Assembly: GCF_001570365.1 (NCBI RefSeq)
Contig: NZ_BBYK01000057.1
Span: forward strand, 74,776 to 138,775
Length of the DNA stretch: 64,000 bases
Direction: 5' to 3'
Source of the DNA: Microtetraspora fusca
GTDB taxonomy: Bacteria; Actinomycetota; Actinomycetes; Streptosporangiales; Streptosporangiaceae
Positions 34,211 through 43,591 of the stretch are shown here, in pieces. Within the stretch, counting starts at the first letter, position 1; every line of letters starts with the position of its first letter. Under the pieces are notes generated by a model, which searched no databases, had not been told where the DNA came from, and saw only the letters and a program-made list of their open reading frames with translations. The position numbers and the translations under genes were made by a program.

Positions 34211-35434
34211 ATGGTGCTCGAACTCGACGGCAGGGAAGTTGAGATCACCAACCCGGACCGCGTGGTCTTCCCGCGTACGGGACACACGAAGGGCGACCTG
34301 ATCGCCTACTACCAGGCGGTGGCCGAGGGCGCCCTGCGCGGTGTCGCGGACCGCCCGGTCATTCTCAAGCGCTACGTCGACAGCGTCGAGGACGCGCCCT
34401 TCTTTCAGAAGCGCGCCCCGGCGAAGCGGCCCGGGTGGGTCGAGGTGGCCCGGTTCGCCTACCCCTCCGGGCGCACGGCGGACGAGGTCGTCGTCCGCGA
34501 CCTCGCGCACCTGCTGTGGACGGTGAACCTCGGCTGCGTCGACCTCAACCCCCATCCCGTACGCGCCGCGGACCTGGAGCACCCCGACGAGCTGCGGATC
34601 GACCTCGACCCGGTGCCCGGCGTCGGATGGGAGCAGATCGTCCGGGTCGCCCTGCACGCCCGGGACGTGCTGGAGGAGCACGGCCTGACCGCGTGGCCCA
34701 AGACGTCCGGGTCGCGCGGCTTCCACATCTACGCGCGGATCGAGGCCCGGTGGACGTTCCGCGAGGTGCGCCGGGCGGCCGAGGCGGTCGCCCGCGAGGT
34801 CGAGCGGCGCGCCCCCGAGATCGCCACCAGCCACTGGTGGAAGGAGGAGCGCGAGGGCGTCTTCGTGGACTACAACCAGAACGCCAGGGACCGGACCGTC
34901 GCCTCGGCGTACTCGGTGCGGCCGACCGGCCGCGTCTCCACGCCGCTCGCCTGGGGCGAGGTGGAGCGGTGCCGCCCGGACGCGTTCACGATCGGCACCG
35001 TGCCGGGACGGCTGGCCGAGAACGGCGACCCGTGGGCGCCGATGGACGGGACCGCCGGAACGCTGGACGCGCTGCTCGACCTCGCCGAGAAGCAGGGCCC
35101 CCGTCCGAAAGCACCGAAAGCCGCAAAAGCCGATAAATCCGAAAAAGCGGAGAAAACCGGTGAAAGTGGAGGTCGGCGCCGTTCCGTCAAGCCGCTGATC
35201 GAGATCGCCCGGGCCGAGACCGAGGACGAGGCCAGGGCCGGGTTCGAGCGGTGGAAGGCGCGCCACCCGGACGTCGCCCGGCTGCTGCGCCCGGCCGACG
35301 TGCTGGTCGACTCCATGCGGGGCCGCAGTTCGACCTGGACCCGGATCCGGGTCAACCTCCAGCACGTCCCCGAGGCGGAGCGGCCGCCCCAGGAGCCGCT
35401 CGAGGTGGACTACGACCCGTGGCGCGGCCGGTAG
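34211..35434 (+). CDS. stand-alone LigD-type polymerase/primase domain (NHEJ)
   Basis: A 407-residue archaeo-eukaryotic-primase-type polymerase as found in bacterial LigD, which fills ends and adds ribonucleotides during non-homologous end joining. ITNPDRVVFPRTGHTKGDLI, LRIDLDPVPG (catalytic Asp pair), KTSGSRGFHIYARI and VDYNQNARDRTVASAYSVRP are the defining motifs. The ligase and nuclease domains are absent, and no Ku or ligase gene is in the window. A Lys-rich linker (residues about 300-320) encoded by unusually AT-rich AAA codons joins the catalytic part to a C-terminal 75-residue helical tail. It overlaps the convergent GMC gene by 25 bp. Confidence 0.85.
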   Translation: MVLELDGREVEITNPDRVVFPRTGHTKGDLIAYYQAVAEGALRGVADRPVILKRYVDSVEDAPFFQKRAPAKRPGWVEVARFAYPSGRTADEVVVRDLAHLLWTVNLGCVDLNPHPVRAADLEHPDELRIDLDPVPGVGWEQIVRVALHARDVLEEHGLTAWPKTSGSRGFHIYARIEARWTFREVRRAAEAVAREVERRAPEIATSHWWKEEREGVFVDYNQNARDRTVASAYSVRPTGRVSTPLAWGEVERCRPDAFTIGTVPGRLAENGDPWAPMDGTAGTLDALLDLAEKQGPRPKAPKAAKADKSEKAEKTGESGGRRRSVKPLIEIARAETEDEARAGFERWKARHPDVARLLRPADVLVDSMRGRSSTWTRIRVNLQHVPEAERPPQEPLEVDYDPWRGR

Positions 35435-37782
35435 ACCTCCCACAGTTCGCCGAGGAAGAACCGGCCGAACCGCGCCAGCGCCCCCGCGCCGTCCGGCCCC
35501 TCCGTACGGAACGTCGTCAGCATCCGGGCCAGGTCGGACGGCAGCACGTGCAGCGTGCCCGCCGCGAGCACCGGCGCGGCGTCGTCCGCGCCCTCGGCCA
35601 CCCGGCCGTCGAGAAGCCGGACGAGCAGCGTCGTGGTGTCCGGCCACACCCGGGTCGGCGGCCCCGGCCGCACGTCCTTCCAGCCCACGAGGGTGCGGGG
35701 GCGGCCCGCGTCGTCGGTGAACTGCAACCGGTAGCGCATCTCCCTGGCGTCCGTGCGGTCGCCCGGCGCGAAGAGGTTGAACCAGCCCCGCTCGATCGGA
35801 CGCCGGCCCCCGCACATCGCGGCGTCGATCCAGCCCTCGGCCCGCGCGGGATGTTCCGCCTCGGCCAGGAAGCGGGCCACGTCGTCGGCCGTGATCGTCA
35901 GCCGGAAGGCGAACCGGCCCCCCTCGGGCATGCCGTCCAGCTTCCGCGGGTCGGTCAGCCCCGGGGCGAGGAACCCGCGCATCTCCTCCACGAACGACAG
36001 CGACGTGCGACCGCCCGAAGCACCCGGGCCGCCCAGAACGGCCGGGCCCTCCGTGCGGTCGCACGCCGTGTCTCCCCCCACCACGCCTGCGGCGAAGACC
36101 GGTGGCCCGGCCTCCAGCAGGCGCGCGCACATGCGGTCCGCCAGGGCCGCGATGGTCAGCGACGGGTTCGCCCCCACCGGGCCCGGCATCGCCGCGCCGT
36201 CCGCGACGTACAGGCCGGGGAAGCCGAACACCTCCCCGTACGCGTCGCACACCCCCTCGCCCGGGTGGCGGCCCATGGGCGCCCCGCCGAGCGGGTGGAC
36301 CGTGATGGTCCGGTCCCGGTGCCGGGCCGGGCTGTCGGCGTACTCCGCCCCGAGCACGTGGCCGATCCGCCGCATCGTCGCCCGCACCCGGTCGGCGTAC
36401 TCCTCGCTCGTCTCGGCCGTCCACACGACGTCGAGCCGCCCGTTCCGGAGGCGGAGCAGACCGTCGGGGACGTCCCGGCCCATGCCGAGCAGCGGAAGCG
36501 AGCTGCCGGACAGGTCGCCCGGCCCGAGCAGCGCGGCGATCTCAGCCGACATGTTCGTGTCGTGCCCGACCAGCGCCCGCAGCCGGTCCAGGACGAACCG
36601 GGCGACCCGGCCGAGCTCTCCGCGCACGTCGGCGCCCTCGACCAGCCAGTCGACGAACCCCGGGTAGCCGCCCTCCTCGATGTAGGCGCCCCGGCCGCCC
36701 TCGCCGTCCGGCAGCCGGACGGCGCTGGTGATGACCGGGCCGTGGCTGGCGCTGACCGGCAGCGTGCGGCTGCGGTCCCGCGCCCGCAGCAGGAAGGACA
36801 GGATGTCGCCGTTGCCGGAGAACCGGGTGCCGAGCGTCCCGCTGATCCCCGGGAAGTGCGCCCGGTTCTTCAGCAGCAGGTACGACGTGCCGAGCGTGCC
36901 GGCGGCCAGCACGAGACGGTCGCACGTGATCGTGCCGCGCGTCCTGCGCTCCGGGTCGGCCGGGTCGTGCCGCACGTAGTCCACGGCGTACCCGTGGCCG
37001 TGCCCGCAGTCGAGCCGCGGCCGGAACGCCTTGACCTCGTGCAGCGTGCGCAGGTCGGCGCCGTGGTGCCGGGCGGCGGCGAGATAGGTGTGGTCGAGGC
37101 TGTTCTTCGCCCCGTCGTTGCAGCCGATGTCGCACTCGCCGCACAGCCGGCAGGTACGGCGCAGCACGCCGTGCATGCTGCCGTACTCGGGGTCGACGAC
37201 GGGCAGGCCGAGGCCCGGCTCGGCGCCGGGGGAGGGGGCGAAGCTGATCGCCAGCGGCGGCAGCCGCCAGTCGAGGCCGAGCTCGGCCGCCGCGTCCCGC
37301 ATCGCGCCCGTCTTCAGCGTGCCCGAGTACGCCGGCCGGTCGAACGGGTACGGCGTGACGCCGATCATCCGCTCCACCGCGTCGTAGTGCGGGTCGAGGT
37401 CGGCCCGGGTCACCGGCCAGCACTCGTACCCGCCGCCCGGCAGCGCCTCCTCGTGGACGAAGGTGTTCTCGTCCTTGCGCAGCAGCACGTTCGCGTAGAT
37501 CAGCGAGCCGCCGCCGAGGCCGCTGGCCACCACCGAGTCGCAGTCGCGGAAGCTCCACACGTCGAACATGCCGTACAGGTTCTCGGCGGGGTCCCAGAAC
37601 GCGCGGCCCATCTGGGCCGGGCTGCGCGGGAACGACCCCGGCGCGTACGCGCGCCCGCGTTCGAGCACGACCACCGACAGCCCGGCCTCGGCGAGCCGGT
37701 AGGCCGCCACCGCCCCGCCGAATCCGGAGCCGACGACGACGGCGTCCACGTGCTCGGCGCCGTGCGCCGTGCCGGATTCCAC
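35410..37782 (-). CDS. GMC-family FAD oxidoreductase (cholesterol-oxidase-like) with extra C-terminal domain
   Basis: A 790-residue flavoprotein. VDAVVVGSGFGGAVAAYRLAEAG binds FAD, and the cholesterol-oxidase-like order of GMC motifs continues through SGLGGGSLIYANV and TVHPLGGAPMG. The segment CRLCGECDIGCNDGAKNSLD has four closely spaced Cys, resembling an iron-sulfur binding motif of this subgroup. Residues about 590-790 form an additional domain (LSFVEEMRGFL...WFNLFAPG...VGWKDVRPG) not part of the catalytic core. Its GTG start is one base after the hydrolase stop, so the two are coupled. It probably oxidises a sterol-like or long-chain alcohol; the substrate is unknown. Confidence 0.75.
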   Translation of the reverse strand: MESGTAHGAEHVDAVVVGSGFGGAVAAYRLAEAGLSVVVLERGRAYAPGSFPRSPAQMGRAFWDPAENLYGMFDVWSFRDCDSVVASGLGGGSLIYANVLLRKDENTFVHEEALPGGGYECWPVTRADLDPHYDAVERMIGVTPYPFDRPAYSGTLKTGAMRDAAAELGLDWRLPPLAISFAPSPGAEPGLGLPVVDPEYGSMHGVLRRTCRLCGECDIGCNDGAKNSLDHTYLAAARHHGADLRTLHEVKAFRPRLDCGHGHGYAVDYVRHDPADPERRTRGTITCDRLVLAAGTLGTSYLLLKNRAHFPGISGTLGTRFSGNGDILSFLLRARDRSRTLPVSASHGPVITSAVRLPDGEGGRGAYIEEGGYPGFVDWLVEGADVRGELGRVARFVLDRLRALVGHDTNMSAEIAALLGPGDLSGSSLPLLGMGRDVPDGLLRLRNGRLDVVWTAETSEEYADRVRATMRRIGHVLGAEYADSPARHRDRTITVHPLGGAPMGRHPGEGVCDAYGEVFGFPGLYVADGAAMPGPVGANPSLTIAALADRMCARLLEAGPPVFAAGVVGGDTACDRTEGPAVLGGPGASGGRTSLSFVEEMRGFLAPGLTDPRKLDGMPEGGRFAFRLTITADDVARFLAEAEHPARAEGWIDAAMCGGRRPIERGWFNLFAPGDRTDAREMRYRLQFTDDAGRPRTLVGWKDVRPGPPTRVWPDTTTLLVRLLDGRVAEGADDAAPVLAAGTLHVLPSDLARMLTTFRTEGPDGAGALARFGRFFLGELWEVYRPRHGS

Positions 37783-37783
37783 G

Positions 37784-38917
37784 TCAGTGCCGCTTCAGGA
37801 AGTCGACGATCTTGGGGAACACGTCGAAGTGCGCGTTCTTCCCGATCATGGTGTCGATGTGCCCGTAACCGGGGATGATCTCCAGCTCGTGCCGCCCGGG
37901 CAGCGCCCGCTCCAGGACGCGGTGGGCCACGATGGCGGAATCGGTGAACACGTCGTTGTGGTCGCCCGTGACGTAGAGGATCGGCGTGGCGGCCCGGTCC
38001 GGGTTCGCCAGGTGGTGCGCGAGGTAGTCCTCGGGCAGCCCGGCGTGGCGGGGGTCGGACGGGTCGAGCCGCACGGCGCGCCCCGCCGCCACCATCGCGG
38101 CCACGTGCCGGTAGTAGTGCAGCCCGGCCGCGCCGTTCAGGTCGGCCAGCCGCTCGTGGACGTGCGTCTCCGGCCGCAGGTTGCCGTGCCGGTACATCGC
38201 GGGCCGGCCGTTGCCCCACATGAAGCTCTGCATGTGGCAGGCCGGCTGCCGGCACTCCGGATGCGCCAGCGACACGGCCCCGGCCAGGAGGCGGCGCCGC
38301 GACAGCCGCGGCGCGTCCGCGAACCGCGGATCCAGGCAGGTCAGGCCGATCAGGTGCTCCAGGATGGGCGGGCCGAACCGGAGCTTGAGCCGCGCCCACG
38401 GGTGGACCCGGGGGATCGGCCCCACGCTGTTCGCCACCAGGCTGGCCACGCCGCCCGTGTCATCGGTGTCAAGCGCGCCCCCGAAAAGGCTCATGTGGAA
38501 CGACACCGACCCCAGGCAGTGCGCGATCACGTGGATCCGCCGCGCCCCAACGTGGCGGCGGAGCTCACGCAGCGCGCCCGGGTGGTCGAAGTGCGCGATG
38601 TCGTCCAGCGTGTGCCTGCGCGTCTCGACGTTGTACGGGAACCGGTTGCTCATACGGAAGTCGAGCGCCCAGACGTCCCCGAACCCGTTGCCGTGCAGGA
38701 ACCGGACCAGGTTCCGGTGCTCCGGCATGATGAACATGTCGGAGGACGACGTGAGCCCGTGAACCAGCAGCACGACGTCGCCCTCGGAGGAGCCCGGCGA
38801 CGGGTCGAGGAACCGGGTCAGCGTGAGCCCGAGATCGTCCTCGGTCGTGAACGGGTGGACCGACACCTTCGCGCCGGACACACCGTCCAGCGTGAATCGC
38901 GGGATGTTGCGGCCCAT
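37784..38917 (-). CDS. alpha/beta hydrolase with Cys nucleophile
   Basis: A 377-residue alpha/beta hydrolase. LLVHGLTSSSDMF is the oxyanion region, and the nucleophile elbow reads VIAHCLGSVSF, with Cys in place of the usual Ser. Acid and His are probably in VTGDHNDVFTDSA and IPGYGHIDTM. Homologs are found beside or fused to cholesterol-oxidase-like GMC proteins, as here. ATG 38917 has AAGGAGG upstream; an earlier in-frame start lacks one. A Cys nucleophile occurs in dienelactone hydrolases and polyhydroxyalkanoate synthases; which chemistry applies here is open. Confidence 0.75.
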   Translation of the reverse strand: MGRNIPRFTLDGVSGAKVSVHPFTTEDDLGLTLTRFLDPSPGSSEGDVVLLVHGLTSSSDMFIMPEHRNLVRFLHGNGFGDVWALDFRMSNRFPYNVETRRHTLDDIAHFDHPGALRELRRHVGARRIHVIAHCLGSVSFHMSLFGGALDTDDTGGVASLVANSVGPIPRVHPWARLKLRFGPPILEHLIGLTCLDPRFADAPRLSRRRLLAGAVSLAHPECRQPACHMQSFMWGNGRPAMYRHGNLRPETHVHERLADLNGAAGLHYYRHVAAMVAAGRAVRLDPSDPRHAGLPEDYLAHHLANPDRAATPILYVTGDHNDVFTDSAIVAHRVLERALPGRHELEIIPGYGHIDTMIGKNAHFDVFPKIVDFLKRH

Positions 38918-39027
38918 CTCGTTCCCCCTCCTTGACGGCATTTATGCTCCCAAGCCCACCCGTACCGCCACATCGTGGAAAACCCGTACTTGTCGCGCCC
39001 GTATCTCCCGTATCAGCCGGCGCGGCC

Positions 39028-41964
39028 TCAGATCGCGCGGCTGAGGGCGGTCGCCACGCCGACCCGGGACGAGACGTCGAGCTTGGCGAAGATCCGGGAA
39101 AGGTGCGTCTCGACGGTCCGCACGCTGAGGAACAGCCGCTGCGCGACCTGCTGGTTGGTGAGCCCCTCGGCGACCAGCAGGGCCACCTCCAGCTCCCTCG
39201 GGGACAGCCCGAACGGCGTGTCCGCCCGCGCCACGGGCGCGGACGCCGTCCGCACGCCCAGGCGGCGCAGCTCACGGTCGGTCCGCGCCTTGAGCGTGCG
39301 CGCGCCGCACGCGTCGAAGTCGGCCGCCGCGTCCTTCAGCTCCGCCCGCGCCCGGCCGCGATCCCCGGCGTCCAGATGCGCCAGCCCGGCCGCGAGCCGC
39401 GCCCGCCCCGTGTCCAGCCGCCGTCCCGCCCCCGCCAGCAGGGCGGCCGCCTCTCCGGCCGTCTCGGCGGCGCGGGCGGGTTTGCGCGATCGCAGCGCGT
39501 GCGCGCGGGCGAGGAGGACGAGCCCCGCGAAGGCGGGCAGGCGGGGATCGTCCATCGCCGCGGCACGCTCGGCCCAGGCGGCCGCGCGGTCCGGGCGGCC
39601 CAGGTCGGCGGCGGCCTGGGCCAGCGTCTCGCAGCTCATCATCAGCGTGCCGCGGTCCAGGCGGGGCGCGGCGAACCCGTCGCACGCCTCCAGCACAGCC
39701 TGCGCGCCCTCCTCCAGGCGGCCCGAGTTGATCAGGGCCTGGCCGCGCGCGTGCCGGGCCATCGCCCCCCAGACCTCGCCGCCGCCCACGCCGCGTCGTA
39801 CCGCCTCCTCGCCGGCCAGGATCGCCGCCTCGTCGTCGCCGCTCCACGACGCGGCCAGGCAGCGCTGCGTCAGCGCGAAGACGAGTTGCTGCCCGGAGTC
39901 GAGCAGCCGGGCCTCCTCCTCCGACTCCTCCGCCGTCGCCAGCGCCTCGGCCAGCCGCCCCGTCATGACCAGGGTCCGCGCCTTCCCGGCCAGCAGGTTC
40001 GTCAGGATGTAGCTCTGCCCGGTCGCCGCGGCCACCGCCGCCGCTCGGTCGAAGTGCCGCAGCGCCTCGGCGTGCCGGCCCATGTTCATCTCGGCCCAGC
40101 ACAGCCACGAGAGGGCGTCCAGCCACTCGGCCAGGTGGTCGTCCGGCGCCGCCGCCATCAGCCGGCCCGCCGCGTCGGCGTACCGCACCGCGTCGGCCGT
40201 CCGCCCCGCCGCGTACGCGGGCATGGGCCGCAGCGCCGCCACCGCGACCGCGAGCCCCGGCTCCCAGCCCTCCGCGGCGTCCGGCATCAGGTCCAGCACG
40301 GCCTGGGCCGCGTCGAAGTCCACCCGCATGAGGCTCTCGGCCACCAGTCGCATCCGCAGCGGCACCGCGGCGGCGGCCCGCGGGTTCGGCATCCGGCCCA
40401 GCTCGTCCAGCAGGAGCGCGCGGGCCTCATGCGGGCGGTCGAGCTGGCGCTCCATCAGCGCGCACAGCCGCGCCGCCCTGCCCCGCCGCTCGTAGTCGTC
40501 CAGCGGCAGCATCCGCAGCAGCTCGCGCCCGGTGTCCCGGCCCTCGGCCAGCCTCCCGCTGACGCCCTGGGCCCGGCTGAGCTCCAGCAGCAGCTCCATC
40601 CGCGAGTCGCGGCCGCCCGGGTCGTCGGGCATCAGCCGTACCGCGGCCTGCAGCCAGTGTGCGGAGGTGGCGGGCGCGTGCGCGGCGACCGAGCGGGCCG
40701 CGTCCACCAGCACCTGGACGGCGCGCGGGTCTCCGAAGGAGCCGGAGCGTTCCAGATGGCCGGCCTGGGCGACGGCGGGCGCGCCGAGCGCGGCGAGGCG
40801 GGCGGCGATCCGCGTGTGCGCGGCCACCCGCCACCCGGCCGCCGCCGACTCGTAGACGACCTGGCGGACGAGGGGGTGCCGGAAGCGGAACCGGCCCCCG
40901 TACGCGCGCACGATGTCGCGTCGCGCCAGCTCGTCCAGGGCGTCGAGCGCGTCCGCCGTCGCGACCTCGGCCGCGACGGCGGCGATGCCGGGGTCGAACT
41001 CGTCGGCCGCCACGGCCGCGCCCTGCGCCACCAGCAGGGCGCCGGGCGACAACTCGGCCAGCTCGACCTGGAGCGCGGCGAGCACGGTGGGCGGCAACCC
41101 GCCCGGCGTGCCGAGACCGCCCTCCTCCATCCGGGCCAGCGCCTCCAGGTAGAAGGGGTTGCCGCCGCTCGCCTCGTACAGCGCCCGGCCGCGCCCCTTG
41201 CCGACGCGGGGGCCGAGGAGCTCCTCGGCCTCCTCAGAGGTGAGCGGGCCGACGGCGACCTCGTGCGCCCGCGCCGCCGCGGCGAGCGGCAGCGCGGCCA
41301 GCCGGGGCGGGGCCTGGGCGGGGCGGAAGGCGACCGCGAGCAGCACCGGCCCGGCGGGCGGGTGCCGGGTGAGGTGGTCGAGGAACTCCAGCGAACTCTC
41401 GTCCGCCCAGTGGACGTCGTCGAGGATCAGGACGAGCCCGCTCGGCCCGGACAGCGTGTCCAGCATGCTTCGCACCGCCCGGTAGAGCCGGTAGCGGGCC
41501 AGGCCGCGCTCGGGGGACGGCCCGCCGTGCTCTCCGGGGACGAGGTCGTTTCCGTGGTCCGCGGCCTGGTCGGTCACCGGGTCCGCCGGGTGGCGGAGGG
41601 TGAGCGCGGGGAACACGCTCGACAGCAGCCGGGCCGTCGCCGGGCCGAGCGCGTCCGCGACTTCCTGGCGCCGGGTCTCCAGATGGTCGTCGAGCGCGTC
41701 GACCAGCGGGCTGAACGGCATCATCTGCTCGAACTCGGCGGCCCTGCCCCACATGGTGACGCGGCCGAGGCCCGCGGCCATCGCCGCGAGTTCGCCGAGC
41801 AGGCGGGTCTTGCCCGCGCCCGGGTCGCCCGCCAGGGTGAGGAAGCGGAAGCCGTGCCGCTCGCTCGCGCCGAGGGCGTCCCGCATCGCGGCGAGCGCGT
41901 CCTGCCGCCCGATCAGGGGCGCCGGCGCGCCCGGTACGGCCCGCCCCGCCGTACGACCCTCCAT
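39028..41964 (-). CDS. LuxR-family regulator of LAL type (AAA ATPase + HTH)
   Basis: A 978-residue large ATP-binding LuxR regulator. Walker A is [15 protein letters not shown] near residue 45 and Walker B is [16 protein letters not shown]; a long TPR-like helical middle follows; the last 65 residues hold the LuxR helix-turn-helix ([40 protein letters not shown]). Such proteins often activate catabolic or antibiotic clusters. It may control the GMC oxidase and hydrolase genes just downstream on the same strand. ATG 41964 (GAGGTG upstream) or GTG 41970 may start it. Confidence 0.85.
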   Translation of the reverse strand: MEGRTAGRAVPGAPAPLIGRQDALAAMRDALGASERHGFRFLTLAGDPGAGKTRLLGELAAMAAGLGRVTMWGRAAEFEQMMPFSPLVDALDDHLETRRQEVADALGPATARLLSSVFPALTLRHPADPVTDQAADHGNDLVPGEHGGPSPERGLARYRLYRAVRSMLDTLSGPSGLVLILDDVHWADESSLEFLDHLTRHPPAGPVLLAVAFRPAQAPPRLAALPLAAAARAHEVAVGPLTSEEAEELLGPRVGKGRGRALYEASGGNPFYLEALARMEEGGLGTPGGLPPTVLAALQVELAELSPGALLVAQGAAVAADEFDPGIAAVAAEVATADALDALDELARRDIVRAYGGRFRFRHPLVRQVVYESAAAGWRVAAHTRIAARLAALGAPAVAQAGHLERSGSFGDPRAVQVLVDAARSVAAHAPATSAHWLQAAVRLMPDDPGGRDSRMELLLELSRAQGVSGRLAEGRDTGRELLRMLPLDDYERRGRAARLCALMERQLDRPHEARALLLDELGRMPNPRAAAAVPLRMRLVAESLMRVDFDAAQAVLDLMPDAAEGWEPGLAVAVAALRPMPAYAAGRTADAVRYADAAGRLMAAAPDDHLAEWLDALSWLCWAEMNMGRHAEALRHFDRAAAVAAATGQSYILTNLLAGKARTLVMTGRLAEALATAEESEEEARLLDSGQQLVFALTQRCLAASWSGDDEAAILAGEEAVRRGVGGGEVWGAMARHARGQALINSGRLEEGAQAVLEACDGFAAPRLDRGTLMMSCETLAQAAADLGRPDRAAAWAERAAAMDDPRLPAFAGLVLLARAHALRSRKPARAAETAGEAAALLAGAGRRLDTGRARLAAGLAHLDAGDRGRARAELKDAAADFDACGARTLKARTDRELRRLGVRTASAPVARADTPFGLSPRELEVALLVAEGLTNQQVAQRLFLSVRTVETHLSRIFAKLDVSSRVGVATALSRAI

Positions 41965-42103
41965 GCCCACCTCAGCAGCGACGCATTCCGCGTCACTACC
42001 CGGTTCACGCGGACATCAGTTTGGTAGGCACTTTACAGATCTTGCGTGCCGGGAGCGGTACATATTTCCCGGAAACGCACAAAATTCCATTCCGGTCCCG
42101 GGA

Positions 42104-42928
42104 TCAGCCGGCCACGACCCTCGGTTTGCGGCCCATGCCGGCGAGGATATATCCGGGCAGCCCGGCGCCGTCCGCCCGATCGTGCGGTTCGGGCCTCCAG
42201 CGGGAGCACTCGACCAGACCCGGCTCCACCAGCTCGAAGTCGTCGAAGAACGCCATGATCTCGGCCGGGCTGCGGTCGACGGCCCCGGCCACCGACGATC
42301 CCCGGTAGATCTCGCGCACGTGCTCCTCCGCCTCGGGTTCCCGCCCGCCGCTGCCGTGGGTGAGGACCAGGTAGCTGCCCGGCGCCATCCGCTCGCGGAA
42401 CGCGCGCACCACAGCGAACGGGTCGTCGGCGTCCTGGAGGAAGTGCAGGATCGACACCAGCAGCACCGCGACCGGCCGGTCCAGGTCGATCACCCGGGTC
42501 AGCTCGGGGGAGGAGAGGATCGCCTCCGGCCGCCGCACGTCGGCGTGGACGAACACGGTGGAGCCCCGGCCCTCCAGCAGGGCGCGCGCGTGCGCGGCGA
42601 CCACGGGATCGTTGTCGACGTAGGCGACCCGGGCGTCCGGCCTGATCTCCCCGGCCACCTCGTGGACGTTGCCGCCGGTGGGCAGGCCGCTGCCGAGATC
42701 GATGAACTGGTCGATCCCGTCGGCCGCCAGGAAGTGGACCGCCCGGCGCAGGAAGGCGCGGTTGGCCCGCGCGAGCGCCGGCGCCTCGGGGATGAGCTTG
42801 ATGATCGCCTCGGCCGCCTCGCGGTCCACCGCGAAGTTGTCCTTTCCGCCCAGGAAATAGTCGTACATGCGAGCGAGATTGGCGGTCTTCGCGGTGAATT
42901 CCGGCAGGGAGGCGTTCCGCTCGGTCAC
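42104..42928 (-). CDS. SAM-dependent methyltransferase, DUF574 type
   Basis: A 274-residue class I methyltransferase-like protein of the actinomycete DUF574 family. NLARMYDYFLGGKDNFAVDREAA is the diagnostic N terminus, and FIDLGSGLPTGGNVHEVA with YVDNDPVVAAHAR form the SAM site. Many paralogs occur in filamentous actinomycetes; substrates are unknown. The GTG start is followed by TERNASLPEF. It stands alone, 139 bp from the LAL gene. Confidence 0.85.
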   Translation of the reverse strand: MTERNASLPEFTAKTANLARMYDYFLGGKDNFAVDREAAEAIIKLIPEAPALARANRAFLRRAVHFLAADGIDQFIDLGSGLPTGGNVHEVAGEIRPDARVAYVDNDPVVAAHARALLEGRGSTVFVHADVRRPEAILSSPELTRVIDLDRPVAVLLVSILHFLQDADDPFAVVRAFRERMAPGSYLVLTHGSGGREPEAEEHVREIYRGSSVAGAVDRSPAEIMAFFDDFELVEPGLVECSRWRPEPHDRADGAGLPGYILAGMGRKPRVVAG

Positions 42929-43337
42929 GTGACCACCTTTCGTTCACCGGTCCGGTGATTTCACGGGTGATCGTAACGTCCGGTCAGTCCTCGTGCCAGA
43001 TGAGATCTTCCCTATAAATGTCGTCGTATGTAGGGTGCGCTACCTGGCGGAAACTTCGCGCGTCCCCTTCGTTCCCGCCTCCTGAGGGCTCCTGGCGGGG
43101 GAGTTCCCCGCACGTCATCCCGCCGATCCGCTCGATCCGGGCCGCGCTGCCGAGCGGGGACACCGTCACCTCCCGCCGTCCGGGGGGAGGGCGGTCCTGC
43201 GATCCTGGGTGACCCCGATTCAGTGGAAATCCGAATTACTCGGCCGCCCGGAATGCGTCCCGGATCCCACATATCGGACGATCCGAATTCCGTGACAAAT
43301 GGGGATCCGCCGCGCCGCGCGCCTCTCGCGCCTGCGG

Positions 43338-43405
43338 CCGGAAACCCGAACGCGCCGGAAACCCGAACGCGCCGGAAACCCGAACGCGCCGGAAACCCGA
43401 ACGCG
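43338..43405. repeat. 17-bp tandem repeat, four perfect copies
   Basis: CCGGAAACCCGAACGCG occurs four times without mismatch at 43338, 43355, 43372 and 43389. It lies in the gene-poor stretch 42929-43591, next to a gene remnant; no intact coding region is supported in that stretch. Confidence 0.9.
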
Positions 43406-43440
43406 CCCCCGTCAGGTCGCCCTCGCCCCGGCGGATGCGC

Positions 43441-43557
43441 TCAGGCGGCCGCGTCCAGCCGCGCGCGCAGTTCCCTGGGGAGCACCAGTGCGGCGCCGGC
43501 CAGGGCCTCCTCCAGTTGGGCGGCGCCGCTGACACCGACGATCGGCGTCAGCGGCGG
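43441..43557 (-). pseudogene. C-terminal remnant of an aldo/keto reductase
   Basis: The last 38 codons of a minus-strand frame read LTPIVGVSGAAQLEEALAGAA followed by LVLPRELRARLDAAA, the C-terminal nucleotide-binding end of aldo/keto reductases (P-I-x-G-x-S, then QLEEAL). The rest of the gene is missing: 35 bp upstream lies the stop of an intact oxidoreductase gene. It looks like a deletion scar. Confidence 0.6.
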
Positions 43558-43591
43558 GACGCCCCTCCCGGATTTGACCCGGCCGCAGCCG

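Noticed and set aside
38932-42027. A 1031-codon plus-strand frame opposite the LAL regulator
   Set aside because: Antisense artefact; the minus-strand LuxR protein has Walker motifs and HTH in order.
43338-43405. CRISPR array
   Set aside because: Units are directly adjacent with no spacers, and no cas genes are in the window.
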